A stretch of DNA of 64,000 bases from Paenibacillus macerans (GCF_023715465.1 NZ_JAMBOE010000004.1:124001-188000), one strand, 5' to 3'; positions 43,513 through 52,604 are shown, counted from the first letter of the stretch. Notes: generated by a model not told the origin, from the sequence alone. Numbers and translations: made by a program.

Positions 43513-44541
43513 ATGAGGGGAAGATTCAAAAAAAGCTTAACCCGGCGATATACTATGCTGGTCGTACCCGAAGGGACAAATCCCGTATTTCGCTTTAAAT
43601 TTCATTTTACTCATTTACTGGCCGTTCTGATCGCCGCAGCCGTGCTGCTCTGCTCAGTTTTGGTCTTATTTGTCGTCAACCGCAGCCACACAAGCCGCAT
43701 CGGCTCGCTGGAAGCGGAGCTTTCCGATTCGTCGGACCAGTTCCAAAGCACGGTCGTCGATAAGGAGAAGGAGATTGACCGGCTGTTGTCCGAGCTGATG
43801 GAGCTGTCCGAAAAATCCAAGACGATCGAATCAAAAATGAGCGAATTGGAGCAATTGGAGACAGAACTGAAGTCGATTACCGAAGACGGCGTCATTCAGA
43901 AAACCAAGACCAATTCCGCTTCTTTAACCCAAAGCATCGAAACGGAAGCTTTGGCAGCGGGCGGCGTGGGCGGCGATGCGATCCCTTTATCGGAACGGGA
44001 CATCGCTTCTCTAGTGGAGGAAACAAAGGAAAGCATCACCACCTCGTTAAATGAAATGCCAAAATTGCAGCAGCGCCTGGAACAGACCAAATCATCGCTG
44101 CAGCAGTACAAAAAAATGATGATCATTTTGCCGACTTTTTGGCCGACGGAATCAGTCCGTGTTACGTCGAGATACGGCGAGCGGGACAACCCTTTTGACG
44201 GCGGCAGCCATGAGCTGCACAAAGGCCTCGATATTGGCGGCGGGGTTGGGGACCCGGTATATGCCGCCGCGGACGGAAAAGTGACGGATACGGGATATAA
44301 CAGCGGGCGCGGTAATTACATAACGGTCTCCCATCCTTCAGGGCTCACCACGATTTATATGCACCTAAGCAAAATTGAAGTGGAAAAAGGAGATTCCGTC
44401 AAACAAAGCGAAAAGATCGCGGAAATGGGATCAACCGGCAGAAGCACGGGGCCGCATTTGCATTTTCAAGTTGAGAAAAACGGATCTACGGTTGATCCTG
44501 AGCTGTATTTAAGAAAATCCAGGGAGGAAGATTCTAAATGA
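43513..44541 (+). CDS. M23 peptidase with membrane anchor and coiled coil (copy 1)
   Basis: A 342-residue LytM/M23-type protein. A basic N-terminus is followed by a membrane helix (about residues 32-55), a coiled-coil region (60-210) and a C-terminal M23 domain with zinc ligands HKGLD (His and Asp) and HLHF near the end. GRSTGPHLHFQVEKNG is diagnostic. The catalytic set looks intact, so it may cut peptidoglycan cross-bridges. AGGAGG precedes the ATG. It is coupled by a 4-base overlap to a bactofilin gene. A paralogous pair lies at 54222-55677. Confidence 0.93.
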   Translation: MRGRFKKSLTRRYTMLVVPEGTNPVFRFKFHFTHLLAVLIAAAVLLCSVLVLFVVNRSHTSRIGSLEAELSDSSDQFQSTVVDKEKEIDRLLSELMELSEKSKTIESKMSELEQLETELKSITEDGVIQKTKTNSASLTQSIETEALAAGGVGGDAIPLSERDIASLVEETKESITTSLNEMPKLQQRLEQTKSSLQQYKKMMIILPTFWPTESVRVTSRYGERDNPFDGGSHELHKGLDIGGGVGDPVYAAADGKVTDTGYNSGRGNYITVSHPSGLTTIYMHLSKIEVEKGDSVKQSEKIAEMGSTGRSTGPHLHFQVEKNGSTVDPELYLRKSREEDSK

Positions 44542-44987
44542 AATTAAGAGGCAATAGGCAGCCCGAGAGGCTCGACCCGAACACAACCGATACATTAATT
44601 GGCGAAGGCAGCGTTTTTGAAGGAAAAATCAAGTCGGATGCCAGCATCCGCGTCGAGGGGCAAATTACCGGCGACATCGAATGCGAAGGGGACGTTACGG
44701 TTGGGGAAAAAGGAATGGTCCACTCCAACATTCTGGCCAGGAATATCATTATCGCCGGAGAAGTCCACGGCAACGTGCAAGCCAAAAACAAGCTGTCGAT
44801 TACGTCCAAAGGCAGGCTCTACGGAAATATCGTAGCGACGGCACTGTCCATTGAAGAAGGCAGTATTTTTGAAGGAACGAGCAAAATGAGCGGCGGCGCC
44901 TCCGCAGCTTCGGCAGCGGTCCTTACCCCCGGCATCAAAGAAACCGCGGCCGCGGCCGAAGCGGCGGATGCAGGGGAAAACCGCTAG
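44538..44987 (+). CDS. Bactofilin, polymer-forming cytoskeletal protein (copy 1)
   Basis: A 149-residue bactofilin. The DUF583 beta-helix spans about residues 18-110, with regular short repeats (GSVFEGKIKSDASIRVEGQITGDIECEGDVTVGEKGMV). Ala-rich tail follows. Bactofilins form filaments that position cell-wall enzymes; a partner M23 peptidase encoded just upstream fits that role. Followed by a strong terminator. Confidence 0.93.
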   Translation: MKLRGNRQPERLDPNTTDTLIGEGSVFEGKIKSDASIRVEGQITGDIECEGDVTVGEKGMVHSNILARNIIIAGEVHGNVQAKNKLSITSKGRLYGNIVATALSIEEGSIFEGTSKMSGGASAASAAVLTPGIKETAAAAEAADAGENR

Positions 44988-45015
44988 GATCTTTGCCGAT
45001 GGGCACTACGCAAAA

Positions 45016-45066
45016 ACAGCTGTACCATAGAATTCCTGGGAACGGTCTATGGCACAGCTGTTTTTT
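45016..45066. terminator. Terminator between bactofilin and tsaD
   Basis: CAGCTGT-A-CCATAG pairs with CTATGG-C-ACAGCTG and TTTTTT follows; A-rich sequence on the other side lets it serve tsaD as well. Confidence 0.88.
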
Positions 45067-45074
45067 ATATTGGT

Positions 45075-46121
45075 TTAGTTATCCGCTTGAACAGACCAGC
45101 CCTCCAGCGACAATGAAGGCTCGGCCTTCAGCCCAAGGCTGGAAAATTCCCCGCTTTTCCATTTCAAGTAAGCGGCGGCGCCGATCATCGCCGCGTTGTC
45201 CGTGCAATAGGCCAGCGGTGGAATGAGCAGGGAAATCCCCTCGCTGGCGCAGCGCTCGCTTAGCGCGGAACGCAGGCCGCGGTTCGCGGCAACTCCGCCG
45301 CAAAGCAGGAGCTGGCGCGAACCGGTCGCCCGTACCGCGCGCACGGCCTTCTCCACCAGCACTTCGATCACTGATTCCTGAAAGCCGCGGGCGATGGCCG
45401 GCTGATAGCCGTCCTCCCCGCGCATCCGGTGCTGGTTCACCGCGTTCAGCACGGCGGATTTTAACCCGCTCAGGCTGAAATCGTAGGAATCCGGCTCCAG
45501 CCACGCCCGCGGAAGCTCCTCGGCCTCGGCCGCTTCGCCGGCCAGCTTGTCCACATAAGGCCCGCCCGGATACGGAAAACCAAGCGCCCGGGCCACTTTG
45601 TCATACGCTTCCCCTACGGCGTCATCGCGGGTATGGCCCAGCAGCTTAAAGCTGCCCTCGCGTTCCATCAGCACCAGCTCGGTATGTCCGCCGGAAACGA
45701 CAAGCGCCATGGACGGATACAAAATGTCCTCCATCAAGCGGTTGGCGTAGATATGCCCGGCGATATGATGCACGCCGAGCAGCGGTTTATCAAGGGCAAA
45801 AGCCAGGCTTTTCGCCGCCATAATGCCGACGAGCAGCGCGCCCACAAGTCCCGGTCCCTCGGTGACGGCAATCGCGGACAGCGACTCCGGCGGGATTCCC
45901 GCCTCCCGAACCGCTTCTTCAAGGATGCGCGTAATGCTCTCCACGTGCTTGCGCGAGGCCACCTCCGGCACCACGCCGCCGAAGGCGCGGTGCGTTTCGA
46001 TTTGGCTGGCGATCAAATTGGACAGTACCTCGGTCCCGTTTTTGACAACGGCGGCGGAAGTTTCGTCACAGCTCGTTTCCACCGCCAAAATATAGCAATC
46101 CTGTTCGTGAATCAATACCAT
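45075..46121 (-). CDS. tsaD: tRNA t6A threonylcarbamoyltransferase TsaD
   Basis: A 348-residue Kae1/Qri7/TsaD enzyme that transfers threonylcarbamoyl to A37 of ANN-decoding tRNAs. It shows ILAVETSCDETSAAVV, VVPEVASRKHVESI, and the metal site HHIAGHIYAN, then the ATP loops GGAA-type LCGGVAANRGLR and CTDNAAMIGAAAY. The frame is open to 46172, but the ATG at 46121 has GGAAGGAAG nearby and overlaps rimI by 10 bases. Last gene of tsaE-tsaB-rimI-tsaD. Confidence 0.96.
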   Translation of the reverse strand: MVLIHEQDCYILAVETSCDETSAAVVKNGTEVLSNLIASQIETHRAFGGVVPEVASRKHVESITRILEEAVREAGIPPESLSAIAVTEGPGLVGALLVGIMAAKSLAFALDKPLLGVHHIAGHIYANRLMEDILYPSMALVVSGGHTELVLMEREGSFKLLGHTRDDAVGEAYDKVARALGFPYPGGPYVDKLAGEAAEAEELPRAWLEPDSYDFSLSGLKSAVLNAVNQHRMRGEDGYQPAIARGFQESVIEVLVEKAVRAVRATGSRQLLLCGGVAANRGLRSALSERCASEGISLLIPPLAYCTDNAAMIGAAAYLKWKSGEFSSLGLKAEPSLSLEGWSVQADN

Positions 46122-46633
46122 CCGCTTCCTTCCGTGCCTGCTCGGTGCGGCCGCTTCGGCAGCTCGCACCACATGATGAGCGCATCCTCATGATTATCGG
46201 AATAATACCCTCTTCTTACCCCTGCGGGAGAAAAACCCATTTTGCCGTAAAGCGACCGCGCCACCTCGTTGGAAACGCGGACCTCCAGCGTCATCCTTAC
46301 CATGCCTAGCTCAATCGCCCATTTCATCATACGGCGGAGCAGCTTTTCCCCCAAATGCAAACCGCGGTACGCGGTTCTCACCGCAATATTCGTCACATGG
46401 GCTTCATCCACGATCGTCCACATGCCGGCATAGCCGATCGGCTTGCCGTTATGTTCCAGCACCAAATAGCGGGCAAACTGATTTTGAGTCAATTCGTTGC
46501 GAAACGCTTCTTCACTCCAGGGCAACGTAAACGCTTCATGCTCAATGACCATAATATCCGGGATGTCCTCCAGCTTCATGATGCGAAAGCCGATGTTTTC
46601 GGGCTGGAGATTCTCCGTTTTCCTTGAGATCAT
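46112..46633 (-). CDS. rimI: Ribosomal protein S18-alanine N-acetyltransferase RimI
   Basis: A 173-residue GNAT acetyltransferase. The acetyl-CoA loop is VRTAYRGLHLGEKLL, preceded by HVTNIAV, with EVRVSNEVARSLYGKMGF and YYSDNHEDALIM at the end, all RimI features. GGGGG with AAG lies upstream of the ATG. It sits between tsaB and tsaD as in many Firmicutes. Confidence 0.92.
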   Translation of the reverse strand: MISRKTENLQPENIGFRIMKLEDIPDIMVIEHEAFTLPWSEEAFRNELTQNQFARYLVLEHNGKPIGYAGMWTIVDEAHVTNIAVRTAYRGLHLGEKLLRRMMKWAIELGMVRMTLEVRVSNEVARSLYGKMGFSPAGVRRGYYSDNHEDALIMWCELPKRPHRAGTEGSGWY

Positions 46634-46647
46634 GTCCGCTTCCCCCT

Positions 46648-47499
46648 TTACCCGTTGCGCAGCCGCTTGGCTTCCGCTTCGGCTAACTGGGTATAATTCG
46701 GCTCAAGCGAATGAACTTCGTCTGCCGGATGCGTCCGCAGCCGCTTCACGCCGGCCATTCCCATCCATACGCCTTCCAGCTCGTAGGGAACCAGATAGAC
46801 CTGCGGCATGGAGGCGGAACGCAGTTGGCCGAGCGCCGCCTCGTGTTTTGCGGTTTCGCCCACAAACCACACGGCGCCCGGTCTTTCATGCGGCTCCAGT
46901 GCGGTCAGGCGCTGCGACAGCTCGCCGGCCCAGCCGTCCGTGAGCCGGATGGCGTCGGGTGCGAGCCGCTGCGGCCACCCGCCGGCCGCTGGCACGGCGA
47001 ACAGCGCCGTATAGGCTTGGCCGCGCCGCGCGTCCACCAGCGGCACGATCCAGTGGCCGCCGGCGTAGCCGCGGTCTGCGGCGGCGGGAGCGGCGGCTTC
47101 GTCGGCGGCTCCGGCAAGTGCGCTGGCTATGCTGTTAGCGGCGTCGCTGGCGCCGGCCCAGCCGCCCAGCGCCAGCGCCTCCAGGCTCGAGACGCGATAA
47201 ACTGGAATCCGGAGCGCCCAGGCCAAAGTTTTGGCCGTTGTGACGGCAATCCGGATTCCGGTGTACGAGCCTGGCCCGACCCCGACGGCGATCCCGGTCA
47301 AATCCCGTTTGGACAGCCCCGCCGCGTCCAAACATTCCCCGATCGCCGTAACCAAAAGCGACGAATGATCCCGTTCGGCGTGCATGCTCCGCTCCGCCAG
47401 CAGCCGGCCATCCTCCATGACCGCTACCGCAAGCGACGATGTCGAGGTGTCAAACGCCAAAAGCCGCTGCTGCGGCCTCTGTTCGTAATTGTTGTTCAT
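46648..47499 (-). CDS. tsaB: tRNA t6A biosynthesis protein TsaB
   Basis: A 283-residue TsaB, partner of TsaD and TsaE. N-terminal LLAFDTSTSSLAVAVM, then VGPGSYTGIRIAVTTAKTLAWAL, are diagnostic. The region around residues 115-150 is an Ala-rich insertion (SDAANSIASALAGAADEAAAPAAADR) that makes it longer than the usual 220-240. A GTG at 47538 would add residues, but the ATG two bases after the tsaE stop is preferred. Confidence 0.93.
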   Translation of the reverse strand: MNNNYEQRPQQRLLAFDTSTSSLAVAVMEDGRLLAERSMHAERDHSSLLVTAIGECLDAAGLSKRDLTGIAVGVGPGSYTGIRIAVTTAKTLAWALRIPVYRVSSLEALALGGWAGASDAANSIASALAGAADEAAAPAAADRGYAGGHWIVPLVDARRGQAYTALFAVPAAGGWPQRLAPDAIRLTDGWAGELSQRLTALEPHERPGAVWFVGETAKHEAALGQLRSASMPQVYLVPYELEGVWMGMAGVKRLRTHPADEVHSLEPNYTQLAEAEAKRLRNG

Positions 47500-47501
47500 G
47501 T

Positions 47502-47996
47502 TCAGGAAACCCCATTCTCTTTCAGGGCGGATACCCACGCTTCATAGGGTTCGCCCCGCCCTTTAATATGCATTTTCCGCGCCGTGGCCGACACGGTTTC
47601 GATATAGATTTGCAGCAAATTCGCCGGAAGCAGCTCCTCAATCAGGCTGGCCCACTCCACCAGAGAAACGCCCGCCCCATAGAAATACTCGTCGAGCCCC
47701 AACTCCTCTGCCTCTTCCAAAGACAACCGATATACGTCCATATGATAAAACGGCAACCGGCCCTCGTACTCTTTGATCAACGTAAACGTCGGACTGTTGA
47801 CCGTATCCGAAACCCCAAGGTGTCTCGCAAACAATTGGGAAAACGCCGTCTTCCCCGCCCCCAAATCCCCGTCCAGGGCAATCACCGTTCCCGGCAGCGC
47901 TTGCCGGGCCAAGTAAGCAGCCAGTTTTTCCGTTCCGTGCAGATCCTCGGCTTCATAAACATACGAAGCGAAAGGCTTGTCATCAAACTCCACCAT
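47502..47996 (-). CDS. tsaE: tRNA t6A biosynthesis ATPase TsaE
   Basis: A 164-residue P-loop ATPase with Walker A GDLGAGKT (Lys49), followed by NSPTFTLIKEYEG, HMDVYRL, EELGLDEYF and LVEWASLIEELLP, all TsaE family motifs. It drives the TsaBD cycle. The ATG at 47996 follows AAGGTGG; the open frame to 48023 is less likely. In many Bacillus relatives thiL lies upstream; here a long repeat-rich gap does. Confidence 0.94.
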   Translation of the reverse strand: MVEFDDKPFASYVYEAEDLHGTEKLAAYLARQALPGTVIALDGDLGAGKTAFSQLFARHLGVSDTVNSPTFTLIKEYEGRLPFYHMDVYRLSLEEAEELGLDEYFYGAGVSLVEWASLIEELLPANLLQIYIETVSATARKMHIKGRGEPYEAWVSALKENGVS

Positions 47997-48159
47997 GTCA
48001 ACCACCTTTAAGCGAGTTAGCAAGGTGCGGTGTCCCTTTAAGAAGCCGCTCCTTACACTCCGCCGGATGAAACGATCGCAAAAAAACGTATGTCCCCATT
48101 ATATCGGTCCGCCGAAGCCCCCGCAACCATGAAGCATGCTGTCCAATACAGTTGTTATG

Positions 48160-48296
48160 TTTAGAAATCTCCAATAGAATTATAAAATTAATGGTAAATA
48201 CAGCAGCCTGATTGGATATTTCCAATTGATGAGGCACGTTAGGGCGCAAAGTTGGCGATTTGAGCGTATTCTACTGGATTTTTTCAATGAGACTCC
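48160..48296. repeat. Intergenic repeat element, CCAATAGAATT type (copy 1)
   Basis: Three units, aligned starts at 48160, 48211 and 48273 (spacings 51 and 62), include AAATCTCCAATAGAATT, then ATTGGATATTTCCAAT, then ACTGGATTTTTTCAAT. A matching four-unit copy lies 10 kb away at 58538-58720. The second unit is itself a near-palindrome. This is part of the 1160-base gene-free gap between tsaE and ku (47997-49156), which is otherwise filled by the two elements at 48330 and 48676. Confidence 0.75.
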
Positions 48297-48329
48297 AATT
48301 TCGCCCAATTTTCTGCGATCTAACTATTC

Positions 48330-48508
48330 TAACGGTTGCCACAACCGCTATTTGTTCCAAAAACATTTCAAACTGTAACGGTTGCCATAGCGCTTATTTC
48401 ACCCAAACCCAGGTAATTTTGCTTAGATTCAGGTAAATAACGGCGCTCACAACCGTTAAAATTTAGAAAAGGCTTTTTTTCGTAAAATAGCCGCTGCTAC
48501 AACCGTTA
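48330..48508. repeat. Intergenic four-unit repeat element, TAACGGTTG type
   Basis: Two forward units begin TAACGGTTGCCA (48330, 48376); two inverted units end CAACCGTTA (48435-48458, 48485-48508). Left-edge spacings are 46, 59 and 50. Units carry CGCTATTT or CGCTTATTT at the far end, as in the element at 10547. Forward and inverted units are complementary and could form nested stems. Confidence 0.75.
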
Positions 48509-48675
48509 GAGCTCTGGCGGACGTTAGTTTCGATTCAAAAACCTGAGCCATGGCGGAAATCCGGAAGGCCCTAGAAAGTATCAATATCAGGGCTACAAAT
48601 TGTGCAAAAGTTTTATGCAACGCTAGTAGTCTGATGAGCGGCGAGCCACAAGCCTAATACCAGTCGGATGTGATT

Positions 48676-48866
48676 AGCTGCAAAAGCTGCAGTTATCTCG
48701 TCCGATTCCTTTAGCAAATGTCTCAATAGCTGCAAAAAGTACAATTAATATTCGCGAGTTTGATGACTACAGACTTAAGTCGTAAGTAGCTGTACCTTTT
48801 GCAGTTATTTCGAAAAAAGGAACCCATCCAGGGAAAGCACTTGCACCTTTTGCAATTATTCATCGT
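48676..48866. repeat. Intergenic four-unit repeat element, TGCAGTTAT type
   Basis: Four units in one direction share AGCTG...GCAGTTAT or a close variant. The TTAT/TTAA cores start at 48693, 48745, 48805 and 48856: spacings 52, 60 and 51. The last unit ends close to a possible upstream region of ku. Confidence 0.7.
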
Positions 48867-49156
48867 AACGCTGTTAACGGATCGTCTAACGAAGGGACCT
48901 TGATCCATAAACCTGCTCCTAAAGGCCAAATTCTCAAATGAATGTCTCCTGACTCATTCCGGCTCCCGGCACCGTACTTTGTTCCATCAAAATGCGCGTC
49001 GCTCTGGTCGCAACCCCCGCTAATAGAAAAATATTTTAAAACCATAATAAGACCTGCGGGCGTTTCATGCGCCAACCGAGTAATCAATTCAGCCGCATTA
49101 TCCGCATAAACGTGCATAAATCGCCTAACGCCGATAAGGAAAGGAGCAATCTCCTC

Positions 49157-50137
49157 ATGCATACCGTCTGGAAAGGGGCGATCAGCTTTGGGCTGGTCCA
49201 TGTTCCCGTCAAAATGTTTTCCGCCACGGAGGATAAGGACATCTCCATGAAATATATCCACAAAGTTTGCGGCAGTCCGATCTCCTACGTCCGGCGCTGC
49301 CCGACATGCGATGTCGATGTCAACTGGGAGGAAATTTCCCGCGGTTATGAATATGAAAAAGGCAAATTCGTCCTGTTTGAAAAAGAGGAGCTCGAGCAGT
49401 TGAATGATCACGTCGAAAAAACGATCACCATTCTCGATTTCGTCGATTTGGAGGAGATCGATCCGATCTATTTTCAAAAAACGTATTACCTCTCGCCCGA
49501 TCAGGCGGGCTCAAACGCCTACCAGCTGCTGCTCGAAGCGATGAAGCAGTCGGGGAAAATCGGCATCGCCAAAATCGCTATCCGCTCCAAAAGCAGCCTG
49601 GCAGCGATTCGGGTGCTGGAGGGGTGCTTGGCGGTGGAGACGATTTTTTATCCCGATGAAATCCGGCCGCTCTCCCAAGTCCCCAACCTCCCGGAAACGA
49701 TTCAAGTCAACGACAAAGAACTGACGATGGCCAAAATGCTGATCGAGCAGTTGTCCACCCCGTTTGAGCCGGAAAAATATACGGACGACTACCGGGAGGC
49801 GCTGCTGGAGCTGATCGAGCATAAGGTGTCCGGCGAGGAGATCAGTCTGGCTCCGGCGAAACCGGAGACCAACGTCATCGACCTGATGGCCGCGCTACAG
49901 GCCAGCATCGAGGCGGTCAAACCGGTCGCGACCGACCCCGGTCCCGCCCCGGCCAAACGGACACGCAAGCCCGCCGCCAAAAAAGCCAAAGCCCAGCCGG
50001 AGGAAGGCGCGGCAGCGGGAGGGGGCGCAGTAACGGGAGGCGCAGCAACGGAAAAAGCGGAAACAGGAGGAAGGCCAACCGTTGCAGTTAAACCGAAGCC
50101 AAAGCGCAAAAGCCCCGCCAAACCGAAAGCCGAATAA
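49157..50137 (+). CDS. ku: Non-homologous end-joining protein Ku
   Basis: A 326-residue bacterial Ku that binds DNA ends as a homodimer and recruits LigD. It begins MHTVWKGAISFGLVHVPVKMFSATEDKDISMKYIHKVCGSPISYVRRCPTCDVDV, the family hallmark, and the ring domain continues to about residue 255. The C-terminal extension is Lys/Pro/Ala-rich (KRTRKPAAKKAKAQ, KPKPKRKSPAKPKAE), suited to DNA contact. The frame is open from 49067, but AAGGAG at 49141 precedes the ATG at 49157. GGAG-CAAT-CTCC could form a small hairpin over this site. It is convergent with the ligase gene. Confidence 0.96.
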   Translation: MHTVWKGAISFGLVHVPVKMFSATEDKDISMKYIHKVCGSPISYVRRCPTCDVDVNWEEISRGYEYEKGKFVLFEKEELEQLNDHVEKTITILDFVDLEEIDPIYFQKTYYLSPDQAGSNAYQLLLEAMKQSGKIGIAKIAIRSKSSLAAIRVLEGCLAVETIFYPDEIRPLSQVPNLPETIQVNDKELTMAKMLIEQLSTPFEPEKYTDDYREALLELIEHKVSGEEISLAPAKPETNVIDLMAALQASIEAVKPVATDPGPAPAKRTRKPAAKKAKAQPEEGAAAGGGAVTGGAATEKAETGGRPTVAVKPKPKRKSPAKPKAE

Positions 50138-50188
50138 CCGGCCAGTCGGCAACGCCCCGGGAAAGTCACTCCCGCTAAGGGAGCCTTC

Positions 50189-50408
50189 GTCCCGAGGACT
50201 GCCGCCGATGGCTGACCGGTCCGCTGGGCGTCCCGAGGACTGCCGCCGATGGCTTCCCTGTCCGCTGGGCGTGCCGGGGACTGCCGCCGATGGCTGACCG
50301 GTCCGCTGGGCGTCCCGAGGACTGCCGCCGATGACTGACCTGCCGCTGGGCGTCCCGAGGACTGCCGTCGATGGCTTCCCTGTCCGCTGGGCGTGCCGAG
50401 AACTGCGG
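50189..50408 (+). repeat. 41-bp tandem repeat array between ku and ligD
   Basis: Units begin CCGCTGGGCGT and continue with CCGAGGACTGCCG. Unit edges: 50221-50261, 50262-50302, 50303-50342 (40 bp), 50343-50383, with partial units at 50189-50220 and 50384-50408. Two sub-types alternate, ending GGCTGACCGGT or GGCTTCCCTGT. An imperfect 18-bp direct repeat (CCGCTAAGGGAGCCTTCG at 50172, CCGCTGAAGGAGCCTTGG at 50412) flanks the array. It fills the 327-base gap between the convergent stops. Confidence 0.92.
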
Positions 50409-50464
50409 TTGCCGCTGAAGGAGCCTTGGCTTAAGGCGAAGCCCCGCTCACGGATATACCAACG

Positions 50465-51412
50465 CTACATGCTTTGCGAAACGCTGCATTCCTCCGCCGG
50501 GACGCCCCCCCATCCCTGGATGATCGGATGGCGCATCGTTCCGCCGGGCGTCCACTCCAGAAATTGCACTTTTACGGTCAGGGCCGGCTGAATCCAGACG
50601 GCCCCTTTGATGCGTTCCGGAACGTTGTAAAACGGCCGGTCCGGCACGGCCAGTCCCGGGATCTTGGCGGTTAACTCACGCCATGTCTCAACCTTCCATT
50701 TTCCCGTCCCTGCATGTCCGATGTACAGAAACCGCCCCTCGGCATCATACAAGCCGAGCAATATCGCGTTAACGATGCCATCCCGGTACGTGACGCCCCC
50801 GATCGCCGCATACAGGTCCCGGGCCAGCTTCCGCTTGACCCATCTGCCGTCTTTGCCGCCGATCTGGTAGGGGCTGTCGAGTTTTTTGCAGACGATGCCT
50901 TCCCAACCCCGCTCTTTCATCAGCTTAAACAGAAGCTGTCCGTCCCGGGTATTGGGTACGAGTTGGACCCGGTCGCCGGGAATGACGATCTCCTGCAGCA
51001 GCCGCTGGCGTTCGGCCAGCGTACGCCCGGTCACCCAGTCGCCGTCGTAGTATAAAATATCGAAAATCATGTAAATGGCCGGAATCCGTCCGCTCGCAAA
51101 GCGGATTTCCCGTTCCCGCCGCAGGCTGTCGCGCCGCATGATTTCATGAAAAGAGGGCTTGCCCCCGGATAAAGCGATCATCTCCCCATCAAGGATGACT
51201 GAATTCGCCCGGCAGTACAAAGAGATGTCGGCGAATTCCGGATATTGCGCCGTCCGGTCGTTGCCTTTGCGGTTGATAAGGCGCGTTTCCCGCCCGTCAT
51301 AGTAGGTCAGTATCCGTACGCCATCCCATTTTACCTGGGCCACCCAGTTTTCCCCCTGCGGGATCGTTTCGCTGCGAATCGGCTCAAACGGCGCGACCGG
51401 TGTTAGATCCAT
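50465..51412 (-). CDS. ligD: ATP-dependent DNA ligase, LigD ligase domain type
   Basis: A 315-residue stand-alone ligase that seals DNA ends in NHEJ. Motif I is KWDGVR with the adenylated Lys28; motif III is in YMIFDILYYDG, motif IV EGIVCKK, motif V WVKRKLARDL. The C-terminal OB domain (about 200-315) includes LLGLYDAEGRFLYIGHAGTG. Polymerase and nuclease domains are missing; a separate polymerase gene diverges from it at 51698. The start is the ATG at 51412. Confidence 0.92.
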   Translation of the reverse strand: MDLTPVAPFEPIRSETIPQGENWVAQVKWDGVRILTYYDGRETRLINRKGNDRTAQYPEFADISLYCRANSVILDGEMIALSGGKPSFHEIMRRDSLRREREIRFASGRIPAIYMIFDILYYDGDWVTGRTLAERQRLLQEIVIPGDRVQLVPNTRDGQLLFKLMKERGWEGIVCKKLDSPYQIGGKDGRWVKRKLARDLYAAIGGVTYRDGIVNAILLGLYDAEGRFLYIGHAGTGKWKVETWRELTAKIPGLAVPDRPFYNVPERIKGAVWIQPALTVKVQFLEWTPGGTMRHPIIQGWGGVPAEECSVSQSM

Positions 51413-51697
51413 GAACGTTTGCCTCCATCCGTCTTTTTAAGTTGAATTAATGATTGTAGGGGTAAAGGCAGCCGGGTGAAATGTTCTTACGATCGTTTAG
51501 TTCAACTTGTAGCTCAATGTTTTCCAAGTTTGCCCTTGACCGTCAAGATCCATTCTCCTGCCGGCTCATAGTTTCCGCTCCCCCAGGCAAGCCTAGAGGT
51601 AACAACCCGCGGGGGAACCCGGTCAGTAGCCCGTGGCCCGTATGGCTGGATGATGCATCCCCGGCCGCCCCGTTTGAAAGGAGCTATCCGCAAGCGT

Positions 51698-52597
51698 ATG
51701 CCAAAAACGATCAAAGGAACGATCCGTGTCGATGGCCAAGAAGTGTCCGTTTCCAATCCCGACAAGCTGCTCTGGCCGGAAGCCGGCATCACCAAACGGA
51801 TTTATTTGGAGAAGCTCGCCGAGCTGTCGCCTTACCTGTTGAAATACTGCAAAAACCGGCTGCTGACAACGATCCGTTATCCCGGCGGGATCCACGGCAA
51901 ATTTTTTTACCAGAAAAACGCCCCCGAACCGCTCCCGCCATTTGTGCGCACGGAGCTGCACGAAAACATCCGGTACATCGTGATGGACAGCTTGCCCGTC
52001 CTGCTCTGGCTCGGCAATTTGGCCTGCATCGAATTTCACCCTTCGCTGCATTACGTCGGCGAAAGCCTGCCCTGCGAATGGATGATCGACCTCGATCCGT
52101 CCCGGGAGGAGGAGCCGCGGATTATGGAGGCGGCCGCCATCGTCGGCGATGTTTTGGCTTCCCTGGGGCTTGCCTCCGTGCCTAAAACGTCGGGCGCCAC
52201 CGGCGTGCAGATCATCGTCCCCGTCGAGTACGGTGTCACCTTCGATGAACTGCGCTCCATCGGCCATTTTGTCGCCCGTTACGTCACCGAAAAACATCCG
52301 GTCCTGTTCACCATCGAACGGTTAAAAAAGGACCGGGGCGACAAAATCTATTTCGACTACCTGCAGCATTATGGCGGCAAAACCCTGGCCGCGCCCTACA
52401 CACCGAGAGCCCGCGCCGCGGCCAGCGTTTCGACGCCTCTGACCTGGGAGGAGGTGTGCAAGGATCCCAAGCCGTCCGATTTCAACCTGTTGAACATCGG
52501 CGGGCGCCTGAAGGAGCGCGGGGAATTGCTCGCCGCCGTCCCGCCCCAGTCCGTCAAGCTGATTTTGCAGCATTTGCGTAGTCCGGTGAAGGCCTAA
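51698..52597 (+). CDS. LigD-type DNA polymerase/primase (NHEJ polymerase)
   Basis: A 299-residue archaeo-eukaryotic primase-like polymerase of the LigD PolDom type, which fills gaps and adds (ribo)nucleotides during end joining. The N-terminus VSNPDKLLWPEAGITKRIYLEKLAELSPYLL is typical, the catalytic acidic pair is in WMIDLDPS, and TSGATGVQIIVPV is the third motif region. AAAGGAG lies 14 bases upstream of the ATG, a long distance; no alternative start fits. It is divergent from the ligase gene by 285 bases. Confidence 0.93.
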   Translation: MPKTIKGTIRVDGQEVSVSNPDKLLWPEAGITKRIYLEKLAELSPYLLKYCKNRLLTTIRYPGGIHGKFFYQKNAPEPLPPFVRTELHENIRYIVMDSLPVLLWLGNLACIEFHPSLHYVGESLPCEWMIDLDPSREEEPRIMEAAAIVGDVLASLGLASVPKTSGATGVQIIVPVEYGVTFDELRSIGHFVARYVTEKHPVLFTIERLKKDRGDKIYFDYLQHYGGKTLAAPYTPRARAAASVSTPLTWEEVCKDPKPSDFNLLNIGGRLKERGELLAAVPPQSVKLILQHLRSPVKA

Positions 52598-52604
52598 CCA
52601 ACCG

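Noticed and set aside
48723-48929. 68-codon minus-strand frame in the tsaE-ku gap
   Set aside because: It runs through the four-unit repeat element, has no ribosome binding site and no recognisable protein features.
50082-50591. Small repeat-encoded proteins in the ku-ligD gap
   Set aside because: The 41-bp unit shifts frame at each copy, there is no ribosome binding site, and the frames overlap the certain ends of ku and ligD.
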